The position numbers and the translations under genes are program-made. Positions 25,282 through 33,824 of a DNA stretch of 64,000 nt are shown piece after piece (within the stretch, counting starts at the first letter, position 1; each line of letters starts with the position of its first letter). Below the pieces are notes generated by a model that ran no database searches, was not told where the DNA came from, and saw nothing but the letters and a program-made list of their open reading frames with translations. Source of the DNA: JAFDZO01 sp044226845 (GTDB lineage Bacteria; Bacteroidota; Ignavibacteria; Tepidaquicellales; Tepidaquicellaceae); the NCBI GenBank assembly GCA_044226845.1, contig JBGAGG010000001.1, forward strand, positions 124,001-188,000, written 5' to 3'.

Positions 25282-27258
25282 ATGGCAAAAGACAAACAGA
25301 AAAAAGAAGGCGATTATTCAGCCAGTGATATTCAGGTTCTGAAAGGAATGGAGCACGTCCGCAAAAGACCTGCTATGTATATCGGAGACGTTTCATCACG
25401 CGGTCTCCATCACTTAGTTTATGAAGTAGTGGATAACGCTATCGATGAAGCGCTTGCAGGGTTTTGCGACAAGATTATTTTAACTATCGGTAAAGACGGA
25501 ACAATTACAGTTGAAGATAACGGACGGGGTATCCCAACCGATATGCATCCAACAGAGGGAAAGTCCGCGCTTGAAGTTGTAATGACTCAGCTTAATGCAG
25601 GTGGTAAATTCAACCGCGATACTTATAAAGTTTCAGGCGGTCTTCACGGAGTCGGTGTTTCAGTAGTGAACGCACTTAGCGAATGGCTTGAAGTTACAGT
25701 CTACAGAGATGGAAAAATATTTTACCAGAAATACAAAAGAGGTGAGGCTGTTGCTCCTGTAAAAGAAACCGGTAAAGTAAAAGAGAAGACAGGAACAAAG
25801 GTTACTTTCTTAGCTGATAATGAGATATTCAAAGTAACTACTTTTAAATTTGAAACTCTTGAATCAAGATTAAGAGAGCTTGCTTACCTTAATAAAGATC
25901 TTACAATCATCATCAGAGATGAAAGAAGCGGCAAAGAAGAAGAGTTTAAATATAAAGGCGGCATTGTTGACTTCGTTAAATATTTGGATGAAGATGAAAA
26001 ATCAATCACCAATAAACCGATTTACGTAAATGGTGACAGAGAAAATATTATTATGGAAGTTGCTTTCTCATACAACGAATCTTACAACGATAACATTTAC
26101 ACCTTCGTTAACAACATTAACACACATGAAGGCGGAACGCACTTAGAAGGATTCAAAGCAGCGTTAACAAGAACTCTGAACAACTTTGCTTCTAAAAATA
26201 ATTTAATCAAAAGCGATAAGATAACTTTAACAGGCGATGACTTCAGAGAAGGATTAACATGCGTAGTGAGTGTGAAAGTACCTGAGCCTCAGTTCGAAGG
26301 ACAGACAAAAACCAAACTTGGTAACAGTGAAGTAAAAGGTATTGTTCAGTCATTAGTTGGCGAACAGCTCGGAAATTTCCTCGAGGAAAATCCTAATATT
26401 GGAAAAAGAATTATTGAAAAATGTTTACGCGCTGCCGAAGCGAGAGAGGCTGCAAGAAAAGCAAGAGAACTTACAAGAAGAAAGAATGCGCTTGATATAG
26501 GCGGACTGCCGGGCAAGCTTGCAGACTGTTCTATCAGCGATCCGGCTCAATGCGAAATATATCTTGTTGAGGGTGACTCTGCAGGCGGTTCTGCAAAGCA
26601 GGGAAGAGACAGGAGATTTCAGGCAATACTTCCATTGAAAGGAAAAATTCTGAACGTAGAGAAAGCAAGAATTAATAAAATTCTTGAGAACGAACAGATA
26701 AGAGATATTATAACAGCGCTGGGTGCCGGTATAGGAAACTCAGACAGCTTCGATACGAACAAAGTCAGATACGGAAAAATTATTCTTATGTGCGACGCCG
26801 ACATTGACGGTTCGCATATCAGAACACTGCTATTAACATTTTTCTACAGACATATGAAAGAGGTTGTCGATATGGGTATGCTTTACATTGCCCAGCCGCC
26901 TCTTTACAAAGTTAAAAAAGGCAAACAGGAATTTTATGCTTACGATGATGCAGAAAGAGACAGCATTTTAAAATCTTTGAAGGTTGATAAGAGTGAAGTT
27001 TTGATTGAGACCGAAGAGACAAGCGGTACTGCAAGCCCTAAAGGCGTTGCTATATCACGTTTCAAAGGTCTTGGTGAAATGAATCCTGAGCAGCTTTGGG
27101 CAACAACAATGAATCCTGAAACAAGAACAATCTTACAGGTAAATAATGAGAATGCATCTGCAGCTGACAAAATGTTCAGAGTGCTTATGGGTGAAGAGGT
27201 TGAACCAAGAAGAAGATTCATCGAAGAGAATGCGAAGTATGCAAATCTTGATGTGTAG
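25282..27258 (+). CDS. gyrB: DNA gyrase subunit B
   Basis: This 658-residue ATPase subunit of type II topoisomerase introduces negative supercoils with GyrA. The GHKL ATPase domain shows RKRPAMYIGDVSSRGLHHLV, VVDNAIDEALAG and VEDNGRGIP. The TOPRIM region has EIYLVEGDSAGGSAKQGRD and DADIDGSHIRTLLL, and the tail ends with KGLGEMNPEQLW and EPRRRFIEENAKYANLDV. The length is the short form without the proteobacterial insertion. It closes the dnaN operon and is followed by a terminator hairpin. It ends in TAG. gyrA is not in the window. Confidence 0.97.
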   Translation: MAKDKQKKEGDYSASDIQVLKGMEHVRKRPAMYIGDVSSRGLHHLVYEVVDNAIDEALAGFCDKIILTIGKDGTITVEDNGRGIPTDMHPTEGKSALEVVMTQLNAGGKFNRDTYKVSGGLHGVGVSVVNALSEWLEVTVYRDGKIFYQKYKRGEAVAPVKETGKVKEKTGTKVTFLADNEIFKVTTFKFETLESRLRELAYLNKDLTIIIRDERSGKEEEFKYKGGIVDFVKYLDEDEKSITNKPIYVNGDRENIIMEVAFSYNESYNDNIYTFVNNINTHEGGTHLEGFKAALTRTLNNFASKNNLIKSDKITLTGDDFREGLTCVVSVKVPEPQFEGQTKTKLGNSEVKGIVQSLVGEQLGNFLEENPNIGKRIIEKCLRAAEAREAARKARELTRRKNALDIGGLPGKLADCSISDPAQCEIYLVEGDSAGGSAKQGRDRRFQAILPLKGKILNVEKARINKILENEQIRDIITALGAGIGNSDSFDTNKVRYGKIILMCDADIDGSHIRTLLLTFFYRHMKEVVDMGMLYIAQPPLYKVKKGKQEFYAYDDAERDSILKSLKVDKSEVLIETEETSGTASPKGVAISRFKGLGEMNPEQLWATTMNPETRTILQVNNENASAADKMFRVLMGEEVEPRRRFIEENAKYANLDV

Positions 27259-27290
27259 TTTGTAAAATTATTTTATCTTAATTTTTTTGC

Positions 27291-27316
27291 AAAGGGATGG
27301 CAATTGTCATCCCTTT
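27291..27316 (+). terminator. Rho-independent terminator after gyrB
   Basis: AAAGGGATG pairs with CATCCCTTT across a GCAATTGT loop, followed by AATTTTAAT. It separates gyrB from uppP. Confidence 0.78.
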
Positions 27317-27336
27317 AATTTTAATATAGAAAATTA

Positions 27337-28176
27337 ATGGAAGGCATTATACACGCCATTGTATTAGGAATTATACAGGGACTGACGGAGTTTATTCCTG
27401 TCAGCAGTTCAGCTCACTTACGTGTTGTACCTGCATTGCTCGGATGGAAAGATGAAGGAGCAGCATTTACCGCAGTAATTCAAATCGGAACATTGATTGC
27501 AACGTTCATTTATTTCAGACAGGATATTTCAAATCTTTTACAAGGGTTTTTCAGAGCCTTAAAAACAAAAAACTTTTTCGGAGATCCTGAATCCAGAGTT
27601 TTTATGTTGATTATTCTCGGTACTATTCCTATTTCGATTTGCGGGCTTGTATTCAAAAAATTTATAGTAGGTGATGCGCGCGGACTTTATGTTGTTGCAA
27701 GTATGTTAATCATTCTCGCAATTTTTCTTTTTATTGCTGAAAAGATAAGCGTAAAGAAAAAAGATATGCAGCATGTAACTGTAAGAGATGGTATTATAAT
27801 CGGATGCGCTCAGGCGCTTGCACTTATACCGGGAAGCTCGCGCAGCGGTGTTACGATAACAGCCGGGTTATTCTGCGGACTTAAAAGGGAGACTGCTGCA
27901 AGGTATTCATTCCTGCTTAGTATTCCCGCCATCAGTTTAAGCGGATTATATGAATTATATTCTGAAAGAGCGGAGCTTCTTGCTGAAAATAAAATCAATT
28001 TAATAGTTGCTACCATTGTATCAGGAATTGTAGGATATATGTCCATCGCATTTCTTATCAGCTATCTGAAAACAAGAACGAATTTTATATTTATAGTTTA
28101 CAGAATTGTTTTCGGTTTAATAATTTTATTCCTTCTTTCGCAGGGAATCATTTCAAATCTTCAGGGGGCTAAGTAA
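27337..28176 (+). CDS. uppP: Undecaprenyl-diphosphatase (UppP/BacA)
   Basis: This 279-residue inner-membrane enzyme dephosphorylates undecaprenyl diphosphate to recycle the lipid carrier for peptidoglycan and LPS, and confers bacitracin tolerance. The two active-site blocks are clear: QGLTEFIPVSSSAHLRVVP near the start and ALIPGSSRSGVTITAGLFCGL near residue 170. About seven membrane helices are predicted. The stop codon lies inside a terminator hairpin. It is a single-gene unit after the gyrB terminator. Confidence 0.95.
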   Translation: MEGIIHAIVLGIIQGLTEFIPVSSSAHLRVVPALLGWKDEGAAFTAVIQIGTLIATFIYFRQDISNLLQGFFRALKTKNFFGDPESRVFMLIILGTIPISICGLVFKKFIVGDARGLYVVASMLIILAIFLFIAEKISVKKKDMQHVTVRDGIIIGCAQALALIPGSSRSGVTITAGLFCGLKRETAARYSFLLSIPAISLSGLYELYSERAELLAENKINLIVATIVSGIVGYMSIAFLISYLKTRTNFIFIVYRIVFGLIILFLLSQGIISNLQGAK

Positions 28177-28186
28177 AGCCCCTTTT
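28165..28186 (+). terminator. Terminator hairpin spanning the uppP stop
   Basis: GGGGCT (28165-28170) pairs with AGCCCC (28177-28182) around AAGTAA, which contains the stop codon, and TTTT follows. Confidence 0.72.
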
Positions 28187-28317
28187 GCAACTTTTCAACC
28201 CCTTCTCCCCTTTATTTTCAAGAATAATTCACTATTTTTATTGTATTAAAGTAATGAAACTTATTGCAATATTGCTTGTTTAATATCTAAACCCGTTAGT
28301 TAATAGAAAGGGTAATT

Positions 28318-28812
28318 ATGAAAAACACATATAAAATATCAGTCTTAGTTTCGTTTTTAGCTGTATTATTTTTTGCAGGAAATTTGTTTGCTCAGATGTC
28401 TTTGAGTGAAGGATTAACAGCAGCAAAAAGTTCAAATAAAAAAATAGTGTTATTTATAGGTTCTGCTTCAGATACATGGACTAAAAAAATGCAAAGTGAA
28501 GTATATACAAATGCCGGCGTACAGTCTGCTTTGGCTAACTTCGTTTGGGTAAGTCTTGATGCTGACAGCAAAACTCCTGTAACTTATGACGGCAAAAGCG
28601 TTACAGTTGCCGACCTTGCAAAATCATTTAATACAACAGGATATCCGAGCCATGTGTTTTTGAATCCTGACGGAAGTGTTATTAAGTTTAAATATAACGG
28701 TGAGGAAGTTATGAATTTCGCAGGATATATGGAAGCAGGTGAGTTTCAAAAAATGCTGAACTTCTTCAGTTCAGACCAGTATAAAAATACCGACCTTAGT
28801 AAGGTCCTCTAG
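28318..28812 (+). CDS. Exported thioredoxin-fold protein lacking the CxxC site
   Basis: This 164-residue protein has a signal peptide ending VLFFAGNLFAQ. The mature part is a DUF255/thioredoxin-like domain: SNKKIVLFIGSASDTWTKKMQSEVYTN and the cis-Pro region FNTTGYPSHVFLNPDGSVI, ending in KMLNFF. At the place where the active CxxC normally sits (as WCGWC), this protein has SDTWT, so it has no redox cysteines. It may act as a non-catalytic chaperone or partner-binding domain. It is flanked by a bidirectional terminator. Regulation is not visible. Confidence 0.83.
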   Translation: MKNTYKISVLVSFLAVLFFAGNLFAQMSLSEGLTAAKSSNKKIVLFIGSASDTWTKKMQSEVYTNAGVQSALANFVWVSLDADSKTPVTYDGKSVTVADLAKSFNTTGYPSHVFLNPDGSVIKFKYNGEEVMNFAGYMEAGEFQKMLNFFSSDQYKNTDLSKVL

Positions 28813-28840
28813 TATAACTCAATAAATATTTTTTACAAAT

Positions 28841-28880
28841 AAAAAGCGGGCTTAGATCAATTTTCTTTTGCCCGCTTTTT
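28841..28880. terminator. Bidirectional terminator between the thioredoxin-like gene and coaD
   Basis: AAAAAGCGGGC at 28841 pairs with GCCCGCTTTTT at 28870-28880 around a roughly 18-base loop. A T7 tract extends past the right arm and the left arm gives a T tract on the minus strand, so it serves both convergent genes. Confidence 0.82.
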
Positions 28881-28892
28881 TTATTTGTATCT

Positions 28893-29381
28893 TCAGATCT
28901 TTTTATACTTCTCTTTTAATTTCTTAAAAACATAATCCGGCACAAACTGTTTTACATCTGCCTTAAATGATGCAAGCTCCCGAACCAAGGATGAATTCAG
29001 GAAACTGTATTTTTCGCTTGGCATCAAAAAAATTGTATTTACTTCAGGCTCAAGTTTCCTATTAGTAAGAGCTATTTGAAATTCGTAATCAAAATCAGAA
29101 ATTGCGCGAAGCCCTCTTATGATAACCGAAGCTTTTTTCTTCTTAGCATAAGAGACAAGCAATCCATCGAATACATCTACAGAAACATTTTTAAATTTCT
29201 TCGTTACATTCTTAATCATATCCATTCTTTCATCCTTAGTAAAAAGCGGTTTCTTGCTTGAGTTAACTGCAATAGTGATAATTACGCTATCGAACAGCTT
29301 AGATGCGCGTTCAATTATATCAAGATGACCGTTTGTTACAGGGTCAAAAGTTCCGGGATATATAGCTGTAATTTTTTTCAA
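28893..29381 (-). CDS. coaD: Phosphopantetheine adenylyltransferase
   Basis: This 162-residue cytoplasmic enzyme transfers AMP from ATP to 4'-phosphopantetheine in CoA synthesis. The nucleotidyltransferase signature YPGTFDPVTNGHLDIIERA is exact, with the His of NGHL. IIRGLRAISDFDYEFQIALTNR and the ATP-binding SSLVRELASF block follow. The length is standard. It is 14 bases downstream of rsmD, the usual order for these two genes, so one transcript is likely. Confidence 0.97.
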   Translation of the reverse strand: MKKITAIYPGTFDPVTNGHLDIIERASKLFDSVIITIAVNSSKKPLFTKDERMDMIKNVTKKFKNVSVDVFDGLLVSYAKKKKASVIIRGLRAISDFDYEFQIALTNRKLEPEVNTIFLMPSEKYSFLNSSLVRELASFKADVKQFVPDYVFKKLKEKYKKI

Positions 29382-29395
29382 ATACTTTTTTATAA

Positions 29396-29935
29396 TTAAA
29401 GTTCTGAAGATTTTCTGAAATCGAAAAAAGAAAAAAATGTCACACCGACTTCTTTCTGCCTGGTCATATATGGCTTGAACTCATCCGCAACTTTGTAATT
29501 TCTTGAATGCTCAAGAATAAAAAATGAATTAAGTTTAGAAACCTTTTCTAAAAGCTTGTTGTAAAATATATAATCGTATGGCGGGTCTGCAAAAATCAAA
29601 TCTATATTCATTGATTCATCACTCAAGAAAAGTAAAGCATCACCTCTTATTATTTCAGTAGTATCTTCAAGTTTTAATAACTTAACATTCTCTTCTGCAA
29701 GCTTTACATCTTTATCTACAAAAATTGCAAACTCTGCTCCGCGGGAGAGACATTCGATTCCAAAGCTGCCCGTACCGCAGAATAAATCTGCCACCTTTGC
29801 ATCTTCAAAATCAAAAAAATTATTTAAAATGTTAAAGAGAGTTTCTCTTGCTCTGTCTGTTGTCGGGCGTATGCCTTCTTTTTTTCCGGGAGTTTTCAAA
29901 CTCCTGCTTCTGTATTTTCCTGCTATTATTCTCAT
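29396..29935 (-). CDS. rsmD: 16S rRNA (guanine966-N2)-methyltransferase RsmD
   Basis: This 179-residue protein methylates G966 of 16S rRNA. It opens MRIIAGKYRSRSLKTPGKK with the family start and RPTTDRARETLFNIL. The SAM-binding VADLFCGTGSFGIECLSRGA and the catalytic DPPY (IFADPPYDYIFYNKLL) are present. The coaD gene follows at 14 bases. The combination of rsmD and coaD is conserved in many bacteria. Confidence is high. Confidence 0.95.
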   Translation of the reverse strand: MRIIAGKYRSRSLKTPGKKEGIRPTTDRARETLFNILNNFFDFEDAKVADLFCGTGSFGIECLSRGAEFAIFVDKDVKLAEENVKLLKLEDTTEIIRGDALLFLSDESMNIDLIFADPPYDYIFYNKLLEKVSKLNSFFILEHSRNYKVADEFKPYMTRQKEVGVTFFSFFDFRKSSEL

Positions 29936-29953
29936 TTCTTCTGTTCATTTAAT

Positions 29954-30868
29954 TCAATTCATTTTAGACGCGAGACCGCAAAGTGGAGTATATCTGTGGA
30001 GATTTCTATCCCCGGATTTTTCAGAGAGTAATTCTCTTGAAAGTTTTATTTTAAAAAATGGGTCAATAATTGTTGTTGATACACCTTTAAATATTTCTGA
30101 GAATCTTTCATCAATACTACCCGAAAAATCTCCGCCGTAAATAAAAATTTCCTTTAGATTTAAATCCGGAATATTGATTAAAATATTTTTTAACGCTAAT
30201 GCAAATCTTTCGTGATGCTCATTGTCATCTTTATTTACATATTCATAAAAGCGTATCTTCCCGTTAGAAATAACGCTCATATCAATTCTTCCCGCTTTAT
30301 AACCAATTAAAAGCACATTGTTAGCAGTAATTTTATCTTTATAATTGTCAGTTAGTATTTTTTCTGATGCGAAGTGATCTACTTCAACAGTCTTTAAGTT
30401 AAGCTTTAATTCACTGCAAACCCTTCTGCAAAAATCTATCTTAAATTTATCAATAGCGATTAGCAAGGCATCATCAATATTTGCGGTATATTTGTGATTA
30501 TTTAGCTTAATATATTTAATGTTGAAATCATTGTAGGTTTCTGGAAAATAATTCGATATCTCCCACATTATCTGGGAGTTTATAGTTTTCTCATCATCAT
30601 TGGTATCAATTGGTATAATATTTAAAAATGCCTGCGCCGAATCTAATGCAACCCCTACTTTTCTAATTTTAGAAATATCTGTATTCAGAATTGAATGAAT
30701 CATTTGCGATGTTTCACTCAGTACAGTCGTATTATTTTTATAGTATGAGATGTCTTTTCCAAAATCTACAATGGAAGAAACCTCTTCCATAAGGATAATT
30801 TCATTTAGATCATTTACACCTATTGCTCTGATAAATTCATCAGAGAAACTTAAAATTAGTTTTTCCAA
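29954..30868 (-). CDS. PilM-like actin-fold protein (putative type IV pilus/secretion)
   Basis: This 304-residue protein has no signal peptide. It shows features of the PilM/actin-like ATPase family: GVALDSAQAFLNIIPI, a W-EISNYFPE block, ALLIAIDKFKIDFCRRVCSEL, and VEVDHFASEKIL followed by ANNVLLIGYKAGRIDMSVI, the second phosphate loop region, then IFIYGGDFSG. The ATP-site residues are partly changed relative to classical PilM, so binding is uncertain. No pilN, pilO or pilQ partners are adjacent; the neighbour is rsmD. A role as a stand-alone scaffold is possible. The family call is by pattern, not by a strong motif. Confidence 0.62.
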   Translation of the reverse strand: MEKLILSFSDEFIRAIGVNDLNEIILMEEVSSIVDFGKDISYYKNNTTVLSETSQMIHSILNTDISKIRKVGVALDSAQAFLNIIPIDTNDDEKTINSQIMWEISNYFPETYNDFNIKYIKLNNHKYTANIDDALLIAIDKFKIDFCRRVCSELKLNLKTVEVDHFASEKILTDNYKDKITANNVLLIGYKAGRIDMSVISNGKIRFYEYVNKDDNEHHERFALALKNILINIPDLNLKEIFIYGGDFSGSIDERFSEIFKGVSTTIIDPFFKIKLSRELLSEKSGDRNLHRYTPLCGLASKMN

Positions 30869-30907
30869 GATAAAATACTATATATGTATAAAAAATTATT
30901 AACTATA

Positions 30908-31849
30908 TTACGGCCAGCATTGAGTGTTCTCATCGTAAACTACCCCATTAGTAATTATTCCGGTAAGTGTTGAGCCGCAAAAATTAGCTGATCTGATATC
31001 GGAAAAACGAATATCTCCGTTGGTTAAGTCCGAAGAACTTAGATTTGAAAATCTTAAATCTGAATTTCGCAGAGTCACTTCTTTTAGAGAAGAATTTGAT
31101 AAATCTGCAGACATAATAAGAGATTGATAAAAATATGCTTCATTTAGATTTACAAGTTTTAAATTTGCGTTATTCAAATTAGTATGGGATAAATTTGCTT
31201 TGTTTAACTTTGCACCCTTTAAATTCATTCCATTTAACATCATATTTTGCAAATTAACCTCGCTTAAATCACAATCTATGCAGCCTTCATTACTTACAAC
31301 AATACTAAAATTATTTGGACTACTGTTATTTCCTGTAGTATTCACTGAAGTTTTGACAAAGATTATTTGTTTTGCATTTGCAGAATCTGTCGAATAATCT
31401 GTATAAGTCTTAAAATGCATTAAATAATCTCCTGCAGGAATATCAACATCAGCATAAGTAACTTCAGGATATAAATAGTAAACATAAGCTCCTGTTTCAG
31501 AATTAACCAAAAACACATCAAAATAAGCAGAACTTGCAAGTTGTATTTTAATATTGCTGTTTTCTGTGAATCTGATTGGTATAATATCTTCTCCTATGGG
31601 TCCGGTATCTCGCAACGAATCATTTTGCGGAGAGTTTAAATATTCAAGCTGAACTGCAATAACAGCTCCAGGTACAGCCCTGAGCTCTCTATTAGTAGCA
31701 AATTCCTGTTCCGATCTTGCATGAAATACGTTCTCACCGTTTGTGTTTGTTAATATATCTTTACATCCCGAAATACTAAAAATATATATGATGGCGGAAG
31801 TGAATACCAATGAAAATAAAAGTAAAGTTGGTGAACCAATTGTTTTCAT
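30908..31849 (-). CDS. Pentapeptide-repeat lipoprotein
   Basis: This 313-residue protein has a lipoprotein signal (YIFSISGCKDI). The N-terminal half is beta-rich (EFATNRELRAVPGAVIAVQL, IKIQLASSAYFDVFLV). The C-terminal half is a pentapeptide-repeat stretch (A(D/N)LxX pattern): MMLNGMNLKGAKLNKANLSH, TNLNNANLKLVNLNEAYF, then DLSNSSLKEVTLRNSDLRFS and beyond, forming a right-handed quadrilateral beta-helix. The tail FCGSTLTGI-CWP holds cysteines. It is probably anchored at the outer membrane or periplasm. The ligand is unknown; DNA-mimic members are cytoplasmic, which argues against that role. Confidence 0.8.
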   Translation of the reverse strand: MKTIGSPTLLLFSLVFTSAIIYIFSISGCKDILTNTNGENVFHARSEQEFATNRELRAVPGAVIAVQLEYLNSPQNDSLRDTGPIGEDIIPIRFTENSNIKIQLASSAYFDVFLVNSETGAYVYYLYPEVTYADVDIPAGDYLMHFKTYTDYSTDSANAKQIIFVKTSVNTTGNNSSPNNFSIVVSNEGCIDCDLSEVNLQNMMLNGMNLKGAKLNKANLSHTNLNNANLKLVNLNEAYFYQSLIMSADLSNSSLKEVTLRNSDLRFSNLSSSDLTNGDIRFSDIRSANFCGSTLTGIITNGVVYDENTQCWP

Positions 31850-31913
31850 ATTTTGAAATATTTTAATTAAAAATTACAATTCTTCCCCTACTGTAATTTG
31901 GTTTTAAAACTAA

Positions 31914-32441
31914 CTATTCTATGGTTAAATATTCTTTGATTTTTTCAAATTTTTTTTCGCCAATGCCTTTTACGTTCATAATTTGCTGTACAGATTTAAA
32001 CTTACCTTTTTTATTTCTATATTCTACAATTTTTTCTGCCGTGCTTTCTCCTATTCCCGGAAGAGAAACCAGCTCATCTACACCTGCCGTATTCAAATTA
32101 ATGCTTTTTTCCCTTAACTTTAATTCTTTTTTTGAAATCTTTGGTTCTTTTTCTATCGATTCAAGGCTATCCTGTTCTTTGTTCATTTGGGCAGAAATGT
32201 CCGCTGCTTCATCTTTTTTTATAGTATCATTTTTTAATGCATCAAACTCTTTTTGCTTTGCAGACTCTGTTAATTTTTTAAATTCATTATCGCTTTGTGA
32301 ATAATCATAAAAAGTTTTTTCACCTGTAAAAAAATATCTGCCGTACTTTATGCCCGCACCAATGATTAAAACCAAAACAATCAGTAGAACAACTCGTGTT
32401 TCGTTCTTGGTAAATCCTATATTACTGAAGAAAGACTTCAA
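31914..32441 (-). CDS. ComEA-like helix-hairpin-helix DNA-binding protein
   Basis: This 175-residue protein has one N-terminal membrane helix (VVLLIVLVLIIGAGIKYG) and a charged Lys/Glu-rich linker. It ends in a ComEA-type double HhH domain: SINLNTAGVDELVSLPGIGE and a second GIGEKKFEKIKEYL. The LNTA..EL..LPGIG..TA signature is diagnostic. ComEA binds incoming double-stranded DNA during natural transformation. Other competence genes are not nearby, although a PilM-like gene lies 1 kb away. It may be a general membrane-tethered DNA-binding protein. Confidence 0.87.
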   Translation of the reverse strand: MKSFFSNIGFTKNETRVVLLIVLVLIIGAGIKYGRYFFTGEKTFYDYSQSDNEFKKLTESAKQKEFDALKNDTIKKDEAADISAQMNKEQDSLESIEKEPKISKKELKLREKSINLNTAGVDELVSLPGIGESTAEKIVEYRNKKGKFKSVQQIMNVKGIGEKKFEKIKEYLTIE

Positions 32442-32547
32442 TACGAAGCGGGTAAATATTTATTAATTATGATTAAGGATTTAAAATAATAAATATTGTT
32501 CTATATTCTAATATACTAATGTTGTCCTATATAATAATTCTTAAGTT

Positions 32548-33669
32548 TTAATATGGAAAAGGTTTATTGTATTCCAGGTCGGTTATTTCAATTTTCAACC
32601 ACGTGAAATCTCCTGATTTTAGTTTCCATGTGACTTCAGAATTATTGCTGATGCGTATCCCTTCAAATTCCCTATACGATGTATTAACCACAGACCAAAG
32701 TTCTTTTGAATATTTCCCTTCAAATTCACCATACCTTTGCGCTTCGATTTTTTTAACGTCACCTTCCGGCGAAAAGGTAATCAGAATAGATTCCGTTTCG
32801 TCTTTATAAGACATAGTTGCTTTAGCAGTACTATCGTCAACCTGTTCCCACTTTACATACTTACTAAGAGCAAAGGATGGAAACCAAAATGTTTCACTTA
32901 GAAATCTTATTATTGAACCCTGATCAATTTCTTTGCTGCGGGCATCTATCACAGTATAAAGGTCAAGAATTTTTATTAACATATTTCCTGTACCGTATTC
33001 ATATTTATCTCTTCCTGTCATAGAAATTAAAGGAGCAGCACTAACATTTAATTTGTAAATGAATGCAGGCTCATCTGTTCTGAAATACTGAACTGCATTT
33101 ACATCCATCCATTTCCCGTCAGGCTTAGATTTCATTTGTGCCTTCTGCTTCAGTCTTATCTCATTTATACTTTTTTTACCAATGATACCGGAATGCTCAA
33201 TCCACTTTTTCACCACCGGAGGAAGTTCATTAAATCTCTCTTTGGTAATTACCGAATTATCTTCTTTTACATTTGAATATAATTGTACTATCTCTTCGTT
33301 TATTTTTTTATCAAATGCAGATGCGGCTATCGAAACAATTAGTACAACTAAAATTATAATATTGGCAACAGTACCTGCGCGGGCATCTTTCCAATATACT
33401 ATTATAAGAAATTGGGAAATAAGAATGGCAATAAGGCCGACTACAGCCCACCAATCTTTATTCGCCAAGAATCCTGCTGCAGAGATAATAAAAAATAGTG
33501 CAGCAAGCAGCCACAAAATACCAAAAAGTTTTGAAAGATTTTCAGAAACAGGGAACAGTGTATTACCCGTGAACCGGGTAATCTTTTTCAGATTCAATTG
33601 ATTGATAAATCCCATTAAGTGTATCAACCCATGAATGAGCACAATAACAGCAAAAAAATATCGGGCCAT
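32548..33669 (-). CDS. DUF6544-like membrane protein
   Basis: This 373-residue protein starts with four hydrophobic helices: VIVLIHGLIHLMGF, LFGILWLLAALFFIISAAGFL, VVGLIAILISQFLIIVYW and VANIIILVVLIVSIAAS. A large soluble domain follows (FNELPPVVKKWIEHSGIIGK, then MKSKPDGKWMDVNAVQYFRTD, MTGRDKYEYGTGNMLIKILD and FLSETFWFPSFALSKYVKWE). This set is typical of the DUF6544 family. The domain would face the periplasm or cytoplasm; topology is not decided. The function is unknown. It is divergent from the sortilin-like gene at 33825. Confidence 0.75.
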   Translation of the reverse strand: MARYFFAVIVLIHGLIHLMGFINQLNLKKITRFTGNTLFPVSENLSKLFGILWLLAALFFIISAAGFLANKDWWAVVGLIAILISQFLIIVYWKDARAGTVANIIILVVLIVSIAASAFDKKINEEIVQLYSNVKEDNSVITKERFNELPPVVKKWIEHSGIIGKKSINEIRLKQKAQMKSKPDGKWMDVNAVQYFRTDEPAFIYKLNVSAAPLISMTGRDKYEYGTGNMLIKILDLYTVIDARSKEIDQGSIIRFLSETFWFPSFALSKYVKWEQVDDSTAKATMSYKDETESILITFSPEGDVKKIEAQRYGEFEGKYSKELWSVVNTSYREFEGIRISNNSEVTWKLKSGDFTWLKIEITDLEYNKPFPY

Positions 33670-33824
33670 ACGTATTATTAAAATTAAAATAAATCATTCT
33701 GTATATACAAAAATAGTTAGTATTACACTTTAGAAAAATGACGCATATCATTAATTACAGTATTATTTTGGATTGTTTTTCCTTCCCTTTAAGGCTAATT
33801 TTAGCTACCATTATTAATATATTT

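Noticed and set aside
33738..33824. Extending the sortilin-like protein to the upstream ATG
   Set aside because: It would place 29 residues before a standard signal peptide that begins at the ATG at 33825.
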